Origin: Candidatus Zixiibacteriota bacterium
GTDB taxonomy: Bacteria > Zixibacteria > MSB-5A5 > GN15 > PGXB01
NCBI GenBank assembly: GCA_900498245.1
Contig: LS998015.1
Span: forward strand, 1,111,543 to 1,175,542
Direction: 5' to 3'
DNA length: 64,000 nt
Shown here piece after piece: positions 1 through 7,699 of the stretch. How positions within the stretch are numbered: position 1 is the first letter of the stretch; each line of letters starts with the position of its first letter. A program made the position numbers and the translations under genes. Under the pieces are notes generated by a model, which was not told where the DNA came from, did no database searches, and was given only the letters and a program-made list of their open reading frames with translations.

Positions 1-43
1 CCTTAGACCCGCCGCAATCCCCTGCATATTTTCGTAGTGGCAC
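1..43. repeat. Dispersed direct repeat, copy 1 (cut by window edge)
   Basis: The sequence from base 1 to about 43 recurs nearly unchanged at 340-382, about 339 bp downstream in the same orientation. It starts with the CAGACCCGCC-like segment, contains the CCCTGCATATTTTCG core and ends at GTAGTGGCA. The left end may extend beyond the window. Confidence 0.75.
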
Positions 44-148
44 GGCGTGCCGTGCCCTCGTGTGTATTTTGCGCAGGCGGGCGCATCCGCCCTTTTTTCT
101 TTCGCGCGACATCTTCTCCATAATCTCCGGCGCACCATATCGTCGCTC

Positions 149-175
149 GGGCAGATGTGGACATCTGCCGCGCAC
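149..175. repeat. GCAGATGT hairpin repeat
   Basis: A perfect 8-bp inverted repeat, GCAGATGT-gg-ACATCTGC, followed by CGCGCAC. The same 27-bp sequence occurs at 1039-1065, 4888-4914 (one change) and 5033-5059. Here and at 1039 it is preceded by CGCACCATATCG, so the shared element is about 45 bp long. Confidence 0.8.
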
Positions 176-339
176 TTTATCGGCATTCTTCTTGTAGGTC
201 GCCGGTGGATTACGGTGGGGAGGAGATTCCTGTCCTCCACCAGGGAGCCGGACAAGAATGTCCGGCCCACCGATTCTTTGTCCCCGGGCGCGGCCCCGCT
301 TTCGACGGGCCCATTTTTCCCATATTGTGATCGGCGGGT

Positions 340-382
340 CCTCAGACCCGCCGCAATCCCCTGCATATTTTCGTAGTGGCAT
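340..382. repeat. Dispersed direct repeat, copy 2
   Basis: Second copy of the repeat at 1-43, with a single clear difference near its left end before the sequences diverge at GTAGTGGCA[C/T]GG. Neither copy lies in a recognisable gene. Confidence 0.75.
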
Positions 383-448
383 GGCGCCGTGCCCTCCTCC
401 CGCATGATTCGATTCTGTGCGCGGCAGGTATCCTACCTGCCCGAAAGG

Positions 449-514
449 TTGTAGGGGCGGACCGGCGTGTCCGCCCTTTTTTTCCGGGTCGACACATAGG
501 TCGACCCCTACAAT
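449..514 (-). repeat. Composite palindromic element, inverted copy
   Basis: Two adjacent palindromes (GGGCGGAC-type and GTCGAC-type) bounded by CCCCTACAA ends. The segment is the reverse complement of 4819-4882 with only a few changes, so it is one element present in both orientations in this window. Confidence 0.8.
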
Positions 515-1038
515 GCAACCTCTTGTCCCGCAATATCTGCCATAAAATAAAGCCAATCCAATTTCTGCGTAATTGCATTACCGATATAAGGTTGCCGGAT
601 ATTTGGGTTCGCTTTTCTGATACAAAACGGGGCCCCATTTTTTGCGTCTATTCCCTCAACCGATTGAACCGGTGGAGATTACAGCAATGTTTTGACGCCA
701 TTGGGCGTGATAATTTCCCGGCGCCAAGACCGATCGGCTTTTGATAATTTACGGACATATTTATGGACCTCTCTGTACCTATTGGCCTCCTGCACCAAGT
801 TACACCGAATTGATACCGATTTTGCACCGTGCGTACGGCGCGGGGTCTTGCCGAGGACTCCCGTCCGAGGTGTGACCCCGCGCAACTTAAGAATCGGTCG
901 AAAGGACAAGCAGGAATGCTTGTCCTACCGTTGATTGTTATCGGCTTTAGAAAATTATGATTGCCCACCCCAAGGGGTGGGTTACCCGGATTTGGCGGAT
1001 GAGAATCCCGACATCTTTTCCGCACCATATCGGCCCCC

Positions 1039-1065
1039 GGGCAGATGTGGACATCTGCCGCGCAC
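1039..1065. repeat. GCAGATGT hairpin repeat
   Basis: Second copy of the hairpin at 149-175, in the same orientation and preceded by the same CGCACCATATCG segment. Confidence 0.8.
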
Positions 1066-1234
1066 GAAAGTAGGTCAATGACCCCTTGGGGGGATAGGTG
1101 AAGTGCGGACGGGGGGTCTTGACATCTTATTTCTTATTGTAGGTCGAAATCCCCCGAGTTCCGGCTCTGCCGGAACGACAGGGTTTCGACATCTTTTTCT
1201 GAAAAATCCAAAGTCAGACTGACAGGATCTGACA

Positions 1235-1392
1235 GTGGAGCATGATATACTGCCAGGTGAAATATGTGATATTAATAAGGAGTTTATGCTTGCGATCTGG
1301 ATGAATGGTGCTATATTGGCTCTATCGACGGGGATTATGGCATCATACGAATAATTCGGGAAAATGGATTTAGGTTAATAAATGGGCCCTGA
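1235..1392 (+). pseudogene. Possible frameshifted gene remnant
   Basis: A coding-like AT-rich patch. One frame is open from GTG 1235 to TAA 1354, and contains ATG 1286 preceded by AAGGAG. A second frame is open from 1279 to TGA 1392 and reads ...DLDEWCYIGSIDGDYG..., which looks more protein-like than the first. A single shift near 1290 would join them. No family is recognised. It could equally be chance. Confidence 0.2.
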
Positions 1393-1560
1393 AGAATGAA
1401 ATATCAAGATGTCAAGACTATCGCCGCACCCCGTCTTGGTCCAACCAATCGATGTCTTGACCTGCGATGACTGCGATTAGAATCCGGTGGAATTCAAATC
1501 AAAATGATATCAATATGGCACGGTGCGAAGAATCATAATTTGAAAGAAAGAAGATTTGTG

Positions 1561-2223
1561 ATGAAACAAGACTTCCCACAACATATTCGTCCCCTTTATG
1601 ACCTTCTAAATAGAGAAGTGATTGAATTAAACATGCATTGGGATATATTCAAGCAGTTGTATACAGGACGTTCTCTACTTATTGACTTGCTGAATGAAAG
1701 TGCCCCCGTTTTTTTTGGTAAATTGCAGACTATTCTTCTTGATGATATCATTCTTGCAATATCCCGCCTGAGTGATCCCGCAAAAAGTGGCAATAATGAG
1801 AATCTATCTTTAAAAAAAATGAAAGAGGGTTTAGACGCTAAAGGATATGATGACTTAAAAGAGAAGCTTGCAAGGAGAATAATAGAAATAGACTCCAAGT
1901 GTGAGTCGTTCAGAAGGCACCGAAACAAGCGAGTAGCACACAGAGATTTAACCGCTAAGGTGCGGCCATTAGAAGAGAATTTGCCGGACATAAAGGTTGG
2001 AGATATCGAAGCGGCAATTTTGAATATCAATGGATTTCTGAACGATGTGGAAGCAAATTACAATGACCTAAGTTCTTGTGTTTATGACCATGTTATTACG
2101 CCATACCTTGGATTTGTAGATGGATTAATTCACAAATTGAAGATGGCGGCGGCTCTGGACTTTCTAGTCGACCCACATGATCAATGGGAGATAATAGAAA
2201 AGACTAAGTTTAAGGACCTCTGA
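1561..2223 (+). CDS. HEPN/AbiU2-like protein
   Basis: A 220-residue, largely helical protein. Near residues 121-127 it has the arginine-histidine signature RNKRVAH, followed by RD. This matches the R-x(4-6)-H catalytic motif of HEPN ribonuclease domains and the AbiU2 subgroup in particular, where the motif sits in an FxxHRNKxxAH context. HEPN proteins are typically RNases in toxin-antitoxin or phage-abortive systems; activity here is inferred, not shown. The start at 1561 is chosen because the purine-rich AAAGAAAGAAG lies six to seven bases upstream; an in-frame ATG at 1504 has no such site. No antitoxin-like partner is adjacent. The downstream neighbour is a membrane protein about 100 bp away, and the gene is flanked by repeats, as is common for transferred defence genes. 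Confidence 0.7.
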   Translation: MKQDFPQHIRPLYDLLNREVIELNMHWDIFKQLYTGRSLLIDLLNESAPVFFGKLQTILLDDIILAISRLSDPAKSGNNENLSLKKMKEGLDAKGYDDLKEKLARRIIEIDSKCESFRRHRNKRVAHRDLTAKVRPLEENLPDIKVGDIEAAILNINGFLNDVEANYNDLSSCVYDHVITPYLGFVDGLIHKLKMAAALDFLVDPHDQWEIIEKTKFKDL

Positions 2224-2228
2224 TGAAT

Positions 2229-2261
2229 GTGCGCGGCAGACGAGGATGTCTGCCGGGCACG
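2229..2261. repeat. Variant hairpin repeat between genes
   Basis: GCGCGGCAGAC-gagga-TGTCTGCCGGGC: a diverged, inverted relative of the GCAGATGT hairpin family, placed directly after the HEPN-like gene. It could act as a transcript-end structure but has no T-tract. Confidence 0.5.
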
Positions 2262-2326
2262 AAATATTAGTGTAGTATAAGTTTGTGGAATATTAATGGT
2301 TTTGAATTTATGGGGAGGATGATGAA

Positions 2327-3952
2327 ATGCCAGTATCGAAAGATTTAATAGAATTGGCTGAAGAGCAATTTGGTGCCCTTAGCCACGCCGATGAAGCATT
2401 TTTCATAGGTATATCCAATGAGGGCTTAGTGAATTATCAATCTGAATTTAGCGAGGAAAATCTATTGGTCAATGCCCTTAAATGGGATGCTGGCCGTGTA
2501 CTCTCTGCATCAAGGATTAATTGGATATGTAAAAACGCTGCAGCAAGAGAATTTATAACTCATATAGGTGTATGTATAATTGGAGCGCGAATAGAGGAAA
2601 AATTGGATCTGGAGTTTTTAACACTTCCATTTCCTCTCTTATTCCATCAATGTTTTATTAAAGAGGATATTAACCTATTTAGTCTTGAAACCAAAACTAT
2701 AAATTTCGGCGGATCGTTCGTAAAGGCGATAACCGCCGACGGCCTTATAGTACACGGCGATCTTACTATGAATAACGGATTCAAATCGAATGGTGAGGTG
2801 AGATTATTAGGCGCAAGTATTGAAAATGATCTAAATTGTCAAAGTGGCAGTTTTAATGCCAATAATACGCATGCTCTGTCGGCAGATGGAATAAAAGTCC
2901 AAGGGAGCGTTTTCATGGATAAATGCACTGTTTATGGCGGCGAAGCTGAATTTTTGGGAGCAGAAGTAGGCGGTAATATTGGATGCGAGAAAGCCAAATT
3001 TTTCAATGAAGAAGGCATTGCACTTAATATTGGTGGAGCTAAAGTAAAAGGTAGCGTTCATCTTAGAAACGGCTTTGAGGCCCGCGGGGAGGTGCGATTA
3101 GTTGGTGCCGATATTTGCAATTCATTGGAATGCAATGGAGGCATATTCCATAATAATAATGGCTATGCCATATGTGCGGACGTTTGCAGAATCGGCGGTA
3201 ATGCGTATCTTCGCAATGATTTCAGCGCAGCAGGTAAAGTGTCATTCGCAACTGCAATCATAAATAGAATCTTTTCTTGGTCTAAAGTTAAGGCCCCGGA
3301 AAAATGCATTTTGGATCTCCGCAATACAAAAATAGGCTTCTTGTGGGATGACAAAGAAAGTTGGCCCGGCAAAGGCAATTTGCTTATAGATGGTTTGAAA
3401 TATGATGGACTTGATGTTCATGCGCCCAAAGATGCAAAAAACCGAATTGAATGGCTTCATCGGCAGCCGGATGATAATTTTTATGCGCAGCCCTTTGAGC
3501 AATTGGCATCTGTTCTAGAAAAGGGCGGTTATGCGAAGGACGCAGAAAGAATTCGAATCCAAAAAAACATGGATTTAGTAAAGTCTGGAAAAGTGCCCCT
3601 AATATCAAAGCTGGGAAACTATTTTTTCAGATATACAATTTGCTATGGCTATCGGGTTTGGCCGGTTTTTGTATACATGGCCTCAATTATTGCAGTAGGT
3701 TGGATCTTATTTGGGATCGCAGCAAATGAAAAGATGATTGCAAGTAGTCAAGCTGCTCCTCCTCCTTTTAGCGCTTTAGTTTATTCAATTGATGAATTCA
3801 TTCCCTTAGTAAATCTGCATATAGGAGAAAATTATTTTCCGGATTGTGGATTTTTATACGGTTATTTATGTATTCACATATTATTGGGCTGGATACTAAC
3901 CTCCCTTCTAATTGCGGGTCTTACTCGGCATATTCGCAAAAAGGAAATATAG
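2327..3952 (+). CDS. Beta-helix repeat protein with C-terminal membrane segments
   Basis: A 541-residue protein. Residues ~130-330 contain degenerate repeats of about 40 residues with the recurring phrases GEVRLLGA, L.C..G.F and ALSADG..V.GSV. This looks like a right-handed beta-helix related to pentapeptide-type repeats. The C-terminal third has two hydrophobic segments (about 435-460 and 505-535) separated by YSIDEFIPLVNLHIGENY, a motif shared with a widespread family often mislabelled 'membrane-associated oxidoreductase' in actinobacteria. No redox motif is visible, and function is unknown. The start at ATG 2327 follows GGGGAGGATGA. Codon use is more AT-rich than in the core genes further right, consistent with acquisition. 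It may be functionally linked to the HEPN-like gene upstream, but the two are not overlapping. Confidence 0.65.
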   Translation: MPVSKDLIELAEEQFGALSHADEAFFIGISNEGLVNYQSEFSEENLLVNALKWDAGRVLSASRINWICKNAAAREFITHIGVCIIGARIEEKLDLEFLTLPFPLLFHQCFIKEDINLFSLETKTINFGGSFVKAITADGLIVHGDLTMNNGFKSNGEVRLLGASIENDLNCQSGSFNANNTHALSADGIKVQGSVFMDKCTVYGGEAEFLGAEVGGNIGCEKAKFFNEEGIALNIGGAKVKGSVHLRNGFEARGEVRLVGADICNSLECNGGIFHNNNGYAICADVCRIGGNAYLRNDFSAAGKVSFATAIINRIFSWSKVKAPEKCILDLRNTKIGFLWDDKESWPGKGNLLIDGLKYDGLDVHAPKDAKNRIEWLHRQPDDNFYAQPFEQLASVLEKGGYAKDAERIRIQKNMDLVKSGKVPLISKLGNYFFRYTICYGYRVWPVFVYMASIIAVGWILFGIAANEKMIASSQAAPPPFSALVYSIDEFIPLVNLHIGENYFPDCGFLYGYLCIHILLGWILTSLLIAGLTRHIRKKEI

Positions 3953-4164
3953 AAAAGAATAGATTAACCCGGTGACCGACTCAACGGGTGGGAATTATCA
4001 TCATACCTGAAATATTGATTCTAAATATATAAATTGGCAGAACCACGCCCGTCTCCATGCCGCCACCCCATGGGGTTCCGCCCTACCAGACTCCTAATTC
4101 GCACTTTCGATACCATTTTGATGTTATCTCCCTGCCCCTCTATATATAGAGAAAGGTGGTAACT

Positions 4165-4788
4165 ATGTCTAATAACGAAAATCTCTCCTCTCCGGCAGAG
4201 GAACCAAAAACCCCGGCATCTATATCAGGCCGGTCGATTCTCATCGATTCCCCGTTAATCAGCGAGGATCAAGCCGAATACAACTCTCTCCTGGCCTCGT
4301 TGGAGGAGGAATTTCACCCCCAAACCTCCTTCCAGCATTACCTTGTCCGCAAAATCGCCAACAACATCTGGCGCTCGCTCCGGCTCAATCACGCCGAAAC
4401 CTGCACCATCAACGACCGCCTCGACAAATATCAAGCCGATTTCGACGATCCCCGCATGGCTTATGTGCACCAGATCGCCCCCACCAATGTCGGCATTTTC
4501 TCCGTCCCCCTCCCCGACGATTCCGCCTGCATTCTCCGCGATGAAATGCGTCTCGACCGCCAATTGGCCCGGACCATTAACCTCCTTCGGAAATCTCAGC
4601 AAATGCACGATAAACATTCCCGTAAATCCCGCGCGGCCAAAAAGATACCGAAAAAGTATCAAAAAATGGGGTCCCCTTTTGTATCAGAAAAACAGATCCA
4701 AAGCCCGGAACCTCAAGTCCTTGCCGAACAAGATGATAACCAAAACCACTCATCCCTTCCCCTGGATTCCGGGTCAAGCCCGGAATGA
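4165..4788 (+). CDS. Conserved repeat-associated protein of unknown function
   Basis: A 207-residue hydrophilic protein. Its central part (about residues 30-155) has the pattern EYNSLLASLEEEF, then LVRKIANNIWRS, then EMRLDRQLARTINLLRK. I associate this pattern with a family of uncharacterised proteins found in many copies in Planctomycetes- and Zixibacteria-like genomes, often near intergenic repeats. The C-terminal ~40 residues are low-complexity. Their coding DNA overlaps repeated sequence: the KMGSPFVSEKQ segment recurs in inverted orientation at 612-645, and the last codons are a GGATTCCGGGTCAAGCCCGG palindrome. Start at ATG 4165 is supported by AAAGGTGG five bases upstream; GTG 4156 is also possible. 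No enzymatic motif was recognised. Confidence 0.55.
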   Translation: MSNNENLSSPAEEPKTPASISGRSILIDSPLISEDQAEYNSLLASLEEEFHPQTSFQHYLVRKIANNIWRSLRLNHAETCTINDRLDKYQADFDDPRMAYVHQIAPTNVGIFSVPLPDDSACILRDEMRLDRQLARTINLLRKSQQMHDKHSRKSRAAKKIPKKYQKMGSPFVSEKQIQSPEPQVLAEQDDNQNHSSLPLDSGSSPE

Positions 4789-4818
4789 CAATATGGGGAT
4801 GGCCGGGCCGCGCATATA

Positions 4819-4882
4819 TTGTAGGGGTCGACCTATGTGTCGACCCGGGAAAAGGGCGGACGCGCAGGTCCGCCCCTACAAC
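4819..4882 (+). repeat. Composite palindromic element, forward copy
   Basis: Bounded by TTGTAGGGG and CCCCTACAAC, with internal GTCGACCTATGTGTCGAC and GGGCGGACgcgcagGTCCGCCC palindromes. It is the reverse complement of 449-514. Its right half is the beginning of the tandem array at 4854. Confidence 0.8.
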
Positions 4883-5174
4883 TACTCGGGCAGATATGGA
4901 CATCTGCCGCGCACAATAAGATGTCGGGTTTCTCATACCGGCAGGGCCGGATTCGGAACCCGACCTACGAAATGGATTCCTGCGCGTCGACCCGAAAAGG
5001 GCGGACGCGCAGGTCCGCCCCTACAACTACTCGGGCAGATGTGGACATCTGCCGCGCACAATAAGATGTCGGGTTTCTCATACCGGCAGGGCCGGAATCG
5101 GAACCCGACCTACGAAATGGATTCCTGTGTGTCGACCCGGGAAAAGGGCGGACGCGCAGGTCCGCCCCTACAAC
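4854..5174 (+). repeat. ~145-bp tandem repeat, 2.2 copies
   Basis: Unit 1 (4854-4998) and unit 2 (4999-5145) are almost identical and a third copy starts at 5146 and stops at 5174. Each unit contains, in order, a GGGCGGAC/GTCCGCCC palindrome, the GCAGATGT hairpin (4888-4914 and 5033-5059), a GGGTTTCTCATACCGGC stretch and a TGTGTCGACC-like end. An open frame runs through it on the plus strand (4343-5299), but its codons simply repeat the DNA and give no recognisable protein. Confidence 0.85.
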
Positions 5175-5286
5175 GGCTGGGGCGGGTGTTCCTCGGCGCG
5201 AAAAGACCGTCGGGGCGGGGTGATAAAGGAAAATTAAGATGGGTCGATAAAAGAATTAGAGTCGGGATGCGGCTGATTTTACAATT

Positions 5287-5718
5287 ATGCACAAGATAGA
5301 TAGAACTTCATACGGCGTTTATATCATTCTAAAAGGCCCCATGGAGGTGGCAGATTTCGGGAGTTACATCGCGGATCTGGAGGCCGTGCTCAAGACTATC
5401 AACGGCCCGTATTCCGCCATAATTGACGCCCGCGAAGGGATCCCCTCGAAACCGGAAGTCCTGGAGTTGTTTCATGGGCAATTGGCCGGAACGAAAAGCA
5501 CCCCGCTTCAGCGGCTGGCGATTCTGGCCAAATCGCCGGTGATCAAGAATCAGATCATACAATTGGCCTTTCGATCCGAGACTTCGGAGACCATCCGTTT
5601 CTTCGATACCACCAAGGTCCCTGACTGGGAACGGCAAAGTCTGGAATGGGTAAGCAGAGGAATCGAGCCGGATTATGAGCCGGCGCCAACGGACAAGATG
5701 AAGATCCGCCAGAGATAG
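5287..5718 (+). CDS. Hypothetical protein, possible STAS/SpoIIAA-like fold
   Basis: A 143-residue soluble protein. The first half alternates short strands and helices (GVYIILKGPMEVADF, AIIDAREG) in a way that resembles STAS / SpoIIAA-like domains, and then ILAKSPVIKNQIIQLAF and a charged tail. The resemblance is weak and I do not assign a function. The gene starts at ATG 5287, just after the tandem repeats and without a clear ribosome binding site, and ends four bases before the convergent methyltransferase gene. It probably stands alone as a transcription unit. Confidence 0.6.
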   Translation: MHKIDRTSYGVYIILKGPMEVADFGSYIADLEAVLKTINGPYSAIIDAREGIPSKPEVLELFHGQLAGTKSTPLQRLAILAKSPVIKNQIIQLAFRSETSETIRFFDTTKVPDWERQSLEWVSRGIEPDYEPAPTDKMKIRQR

Positions 5719-5722
5719 AAAA

Positions 5723-6286
5723 TTATCTCTCCGGCTTAATCATATCAATAGAATGGTTTTTCTTAATTTGCGGTGCGCTGATTTTTTTGAATCCGCAATT
5801 TTCAGCCAGTGATACGGTCTTTTGAAACTCATCCCGCGTGACGCGTTTCCCCGGCTCGGAAATGAGAAGAGTGCCACCCGGTTTTAGCGCGGCCATAATG
5901 CTTTCCAGAGCGGCCTTCTGATCGGGAATTTCGTGCATGACGGCGAACGCGACGGCGAAATCGATGGTCCCGGACAAATCATCGATTTCAAGAGATGTCG
6001 GGGAACACGGTCGGGCCATGATCCGATTTTTCAGCCCGGCTTTGGCGGCCCGTTTCTCGAGCGAGGCGAGCATTTTCTGCTGAACATCGACCGCAAAAAT
6101 CCGCCCTTTATCGCCGACCATACGGGCCATCGAAAGAGTGAAAAAGCCCATCCCGGGGCCGATTTCAAGGATTTTTATGCCGCTTTTGATGTATGGTGAT
6201 AAAATCTTTTCAGGATTTTGCAGGCGCCGCCGCCACGGAGATATCAGAAAATAACCCATCCACCACGGGCAGATATGAGTCGCCAT
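5723..6286 (-). CDS. Class I SAM-dependent methyltransferase
   Basis: A 187-residue protein with the Rossmann methyltransferase core: motif I LEIGPGMGFFTL at about residues 40-51, an acidic strand-2 end (IFAVDVQQKML), motif II around DFAVAFAVMHEI and the post-motif LKPGGTLLISEPG. It should bind S-adenosylmethionine; the substrate cannot be told. It is short for the family, with little beyond the core. The start ATG 6286 follows GAGGTCCTCT. It is convergent with the 5287 gene and is followed, on the same strand and upstream, by the alcohol dehydrogenase gene 57 bp away, so the two may be cotranscribed from the 7540 region. Confidence 0.8.
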   Translation of the reverse strand: MATHICPWWMGYFLISPWRRRLQNPEKILSPYIKSGIKILEIGPGMGFFTLSMARMVGDKGRIFAVDVQQKMLASLEKRAAKAGLKNRIMARPCSPTSLEIDDLSGTIDFAVAFAVMHEIPDQKAALESIMAALKPGGTLLISEPGKRVTRDEFQKTVSLAENCGFKKISAPQIKKNHSIDMIKPER

Positions 6287-6343
6287 AGAGGACCTCGACT
6301 TTTACTTATATTGAAGTGGCGGAGCCGGGGCTCCGCCAGGTTT

Positions 6344-7537
6344 TTATAGAGCCATCCGGAATATCTCGATAATATCTTTTTTATAGAGCGGTTTGGGATT
6401 ATCGAGATATTCGCGGTTGCGGGAATATATGCGCAGAGTATCGTCGGCCATCACTCCGAATTTGGATTCATCGCTGATGCCGAGGTCGGAGAGGCGGATG
6501 TACCGTCCGACCGATTGCAGAAAATCGATCATCCAATCAACCGCCAGTTTGGCGACTTCGAGTTCGCTTTTCCCTTCGGGGTCGATGCCGAACAATTCAC
6601 GCGCCATGATGGCATATTTGTGGGGTCGCGCCGGATAGGTGTGTTCCATCAGGCGCGGCAGAAGCAGGGCAAGTCCCCGGCCGTGGGAAATGTCGTAATG
6701 GGCCGAGAGAGCATGTTCCATAGCATGAAGGGGAAAAGCACCGCCGCGTCCCGAGCCGACCATACCGGACAGGGCCACGGCCGACGACCAGGAGAGTTGC
6801 GAGCGGGCCTCGATATCAGCCGGATCCTCGACGGCTTCGGGAAGGTAATCCATTACGGTTCGGGCGACCGAGAGAGAAAAGCGATCCTGAATCGGAGTAT
6901 TATCGGCACCGGTGAAGAAACCTTCGATGACATGGCAAATAATATCGATACCACCATCGATAGTATAATCTTTGGGGACGGTGATGGTTAGTTCCGGATC
7001 AATGATAGAAACACGGGGGAACAGAAGCGGGGAGCCAAGGACGGCCTTTTCATTGGTTTCCCAATTGGAAATGACGGCGCCGGAATTGGCCTCGGATCCG
7101 GTGGCCGCGAGCGTGGGAATTTCCATTATAGGCAGGGCTTTGGTAATGCGTTTCACGATCGGCTGGCCGTGGTAAATATAATCCCAAATCGGGGTAGCCC
7201 CCGATGCGGCCGCCGCAATCCCTTTGGCGGCATCCATTGCCGAGCCGCCGCCGAGCCCGATGACGAAGTCACAGCCATTTTTTTCCGCCAATTTGGCGGC
7301 ATTGTCGATGGTAGCGGAACGGGGATTCGGTTCAATTTTATCATAAATGACGGCGCCGATGCCTTCCTTTTCGAGCAAGTCCTCGACTTTATTGACGATG
7401 CCAAAGGCGGAGGCGGAACGTTTGCCGGTAACGATAAGGGCCTTCTCGCCGAGCGTCTTAGCCTCGATACCGACTTTTTGAATTTCGCCGGGTCCGAATA
7501 TTATCTTGGTGGGGAGGAAAAAAGTAAAATTCTGCAT
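6344..7537 (-). CDS. Iron-containing alcohol dehydrogenase (butanol dehydrogenase-like)
   Basis: A 397-residue group III dehydrogenase. The N-terminal half carries the dinucleotide-binding GLGGGSAMDAAK (about residues 94-105) and ATGSEANSGAVIS. The C-terminal helical half contains the metal-site pattern: DGGIDIICHVIEGF followed by PLHAMEHALSAHYDISHGRGLA, with the aspartate and three histidines expected to hold Fe2+ or Zn2+. The family reduces aldehydes to alcohols or oxidises alcohols with NAD(P)H. Length is normal. The start ATG 7537 has an AAGGAG site eight bases upstream. It is divergent from the glycosyltransferase at 7700. Confidence 0.92.
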   Translation of the reverse strand: MQNFTFFLPTKIIFGPGEIQKVGIEAKTLGEKALIVTGKRSASAFGIVNKVEDLLEKEGIGAVIYDKIEPNPRSATIDNAAKLAEKNGCDFVIGLGGGSAMDAAKGIAAAASGATPIWDYIYHGQPIVKRITKALPIMEIPTLAATGSEANSGAVISNWETNEKAVLGSPLLFPRVSIIDPELTITVPKDYTIDGGIDIICHVIEGFFTGADNTPIQDRFSLSVARTVMDYLPEAVEDPADIEARSQLSWSSAVALSGMVGSGRGGAFPLHAMEHALSAHYDISHGRGLALLLPRLMEHTYPARPHKYAIMARELFGIDPEGKSELEVAKLAVDWMIDFLQSVGRYIRLSDLGISDESKFGVMADDTLRIYSRNREYLDNPKPLYKKDIIEIFRMAL

Positions 7538-7699
7538 TTATTTCTCCTTATAATTTATATCCATAAATTATGGCCCAAAGCGGCCATTTCATTGAATAGA
7601 GGAATATAAGCGAAAACAAATTATTCCGATATAGATTTTGGGGTTACTTAAATGACGGGAACTGTCTATATTTGACCAATTCAGGGAACTTGGCTCAGG

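Larger units (their letters stand above)
1..1560. other. Gene-free, repeat-rich intergenic region
   Basis: No convincing gene is seen here. Open frames exist on both strands but they run through repeated hairpin sequences, lack ribosome binding sites and resemble no family. The stretch is a mosaic of short GC-rich palindromes: CCCACCCC/GGGGTGGG at 964-981, the GCAGATGT/ACATCTGC hairpin at 149-175 and 1039-1065, and pieces also found at 4660-5174. A more AT-rich patch at 1235-1392 may be the remnant of a decayed gene. A small fragment at 612-645 matches, in inverted orientation, the 3' end of the gene at 4165-4788. Confidence 0.6.

Noticed and set aside
679-909. 76-codon minus-strand frame among repeats
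   Set aside because: No ribosome binding site and half of it crosses palindromic sequence; no family resemblance.
4854-5174. CRISPR-like array
   Set aside because: Only 2.2 copies, units are contiguous with no unique spacers, and there are no cas genes.
4343-5299. Long plus-strand open frame of 318 codons
   Set aside because: It overlaps the 4165 gene in another frame and then runs through tandem repeats; the peptide merely mirrors the DNA repeats.
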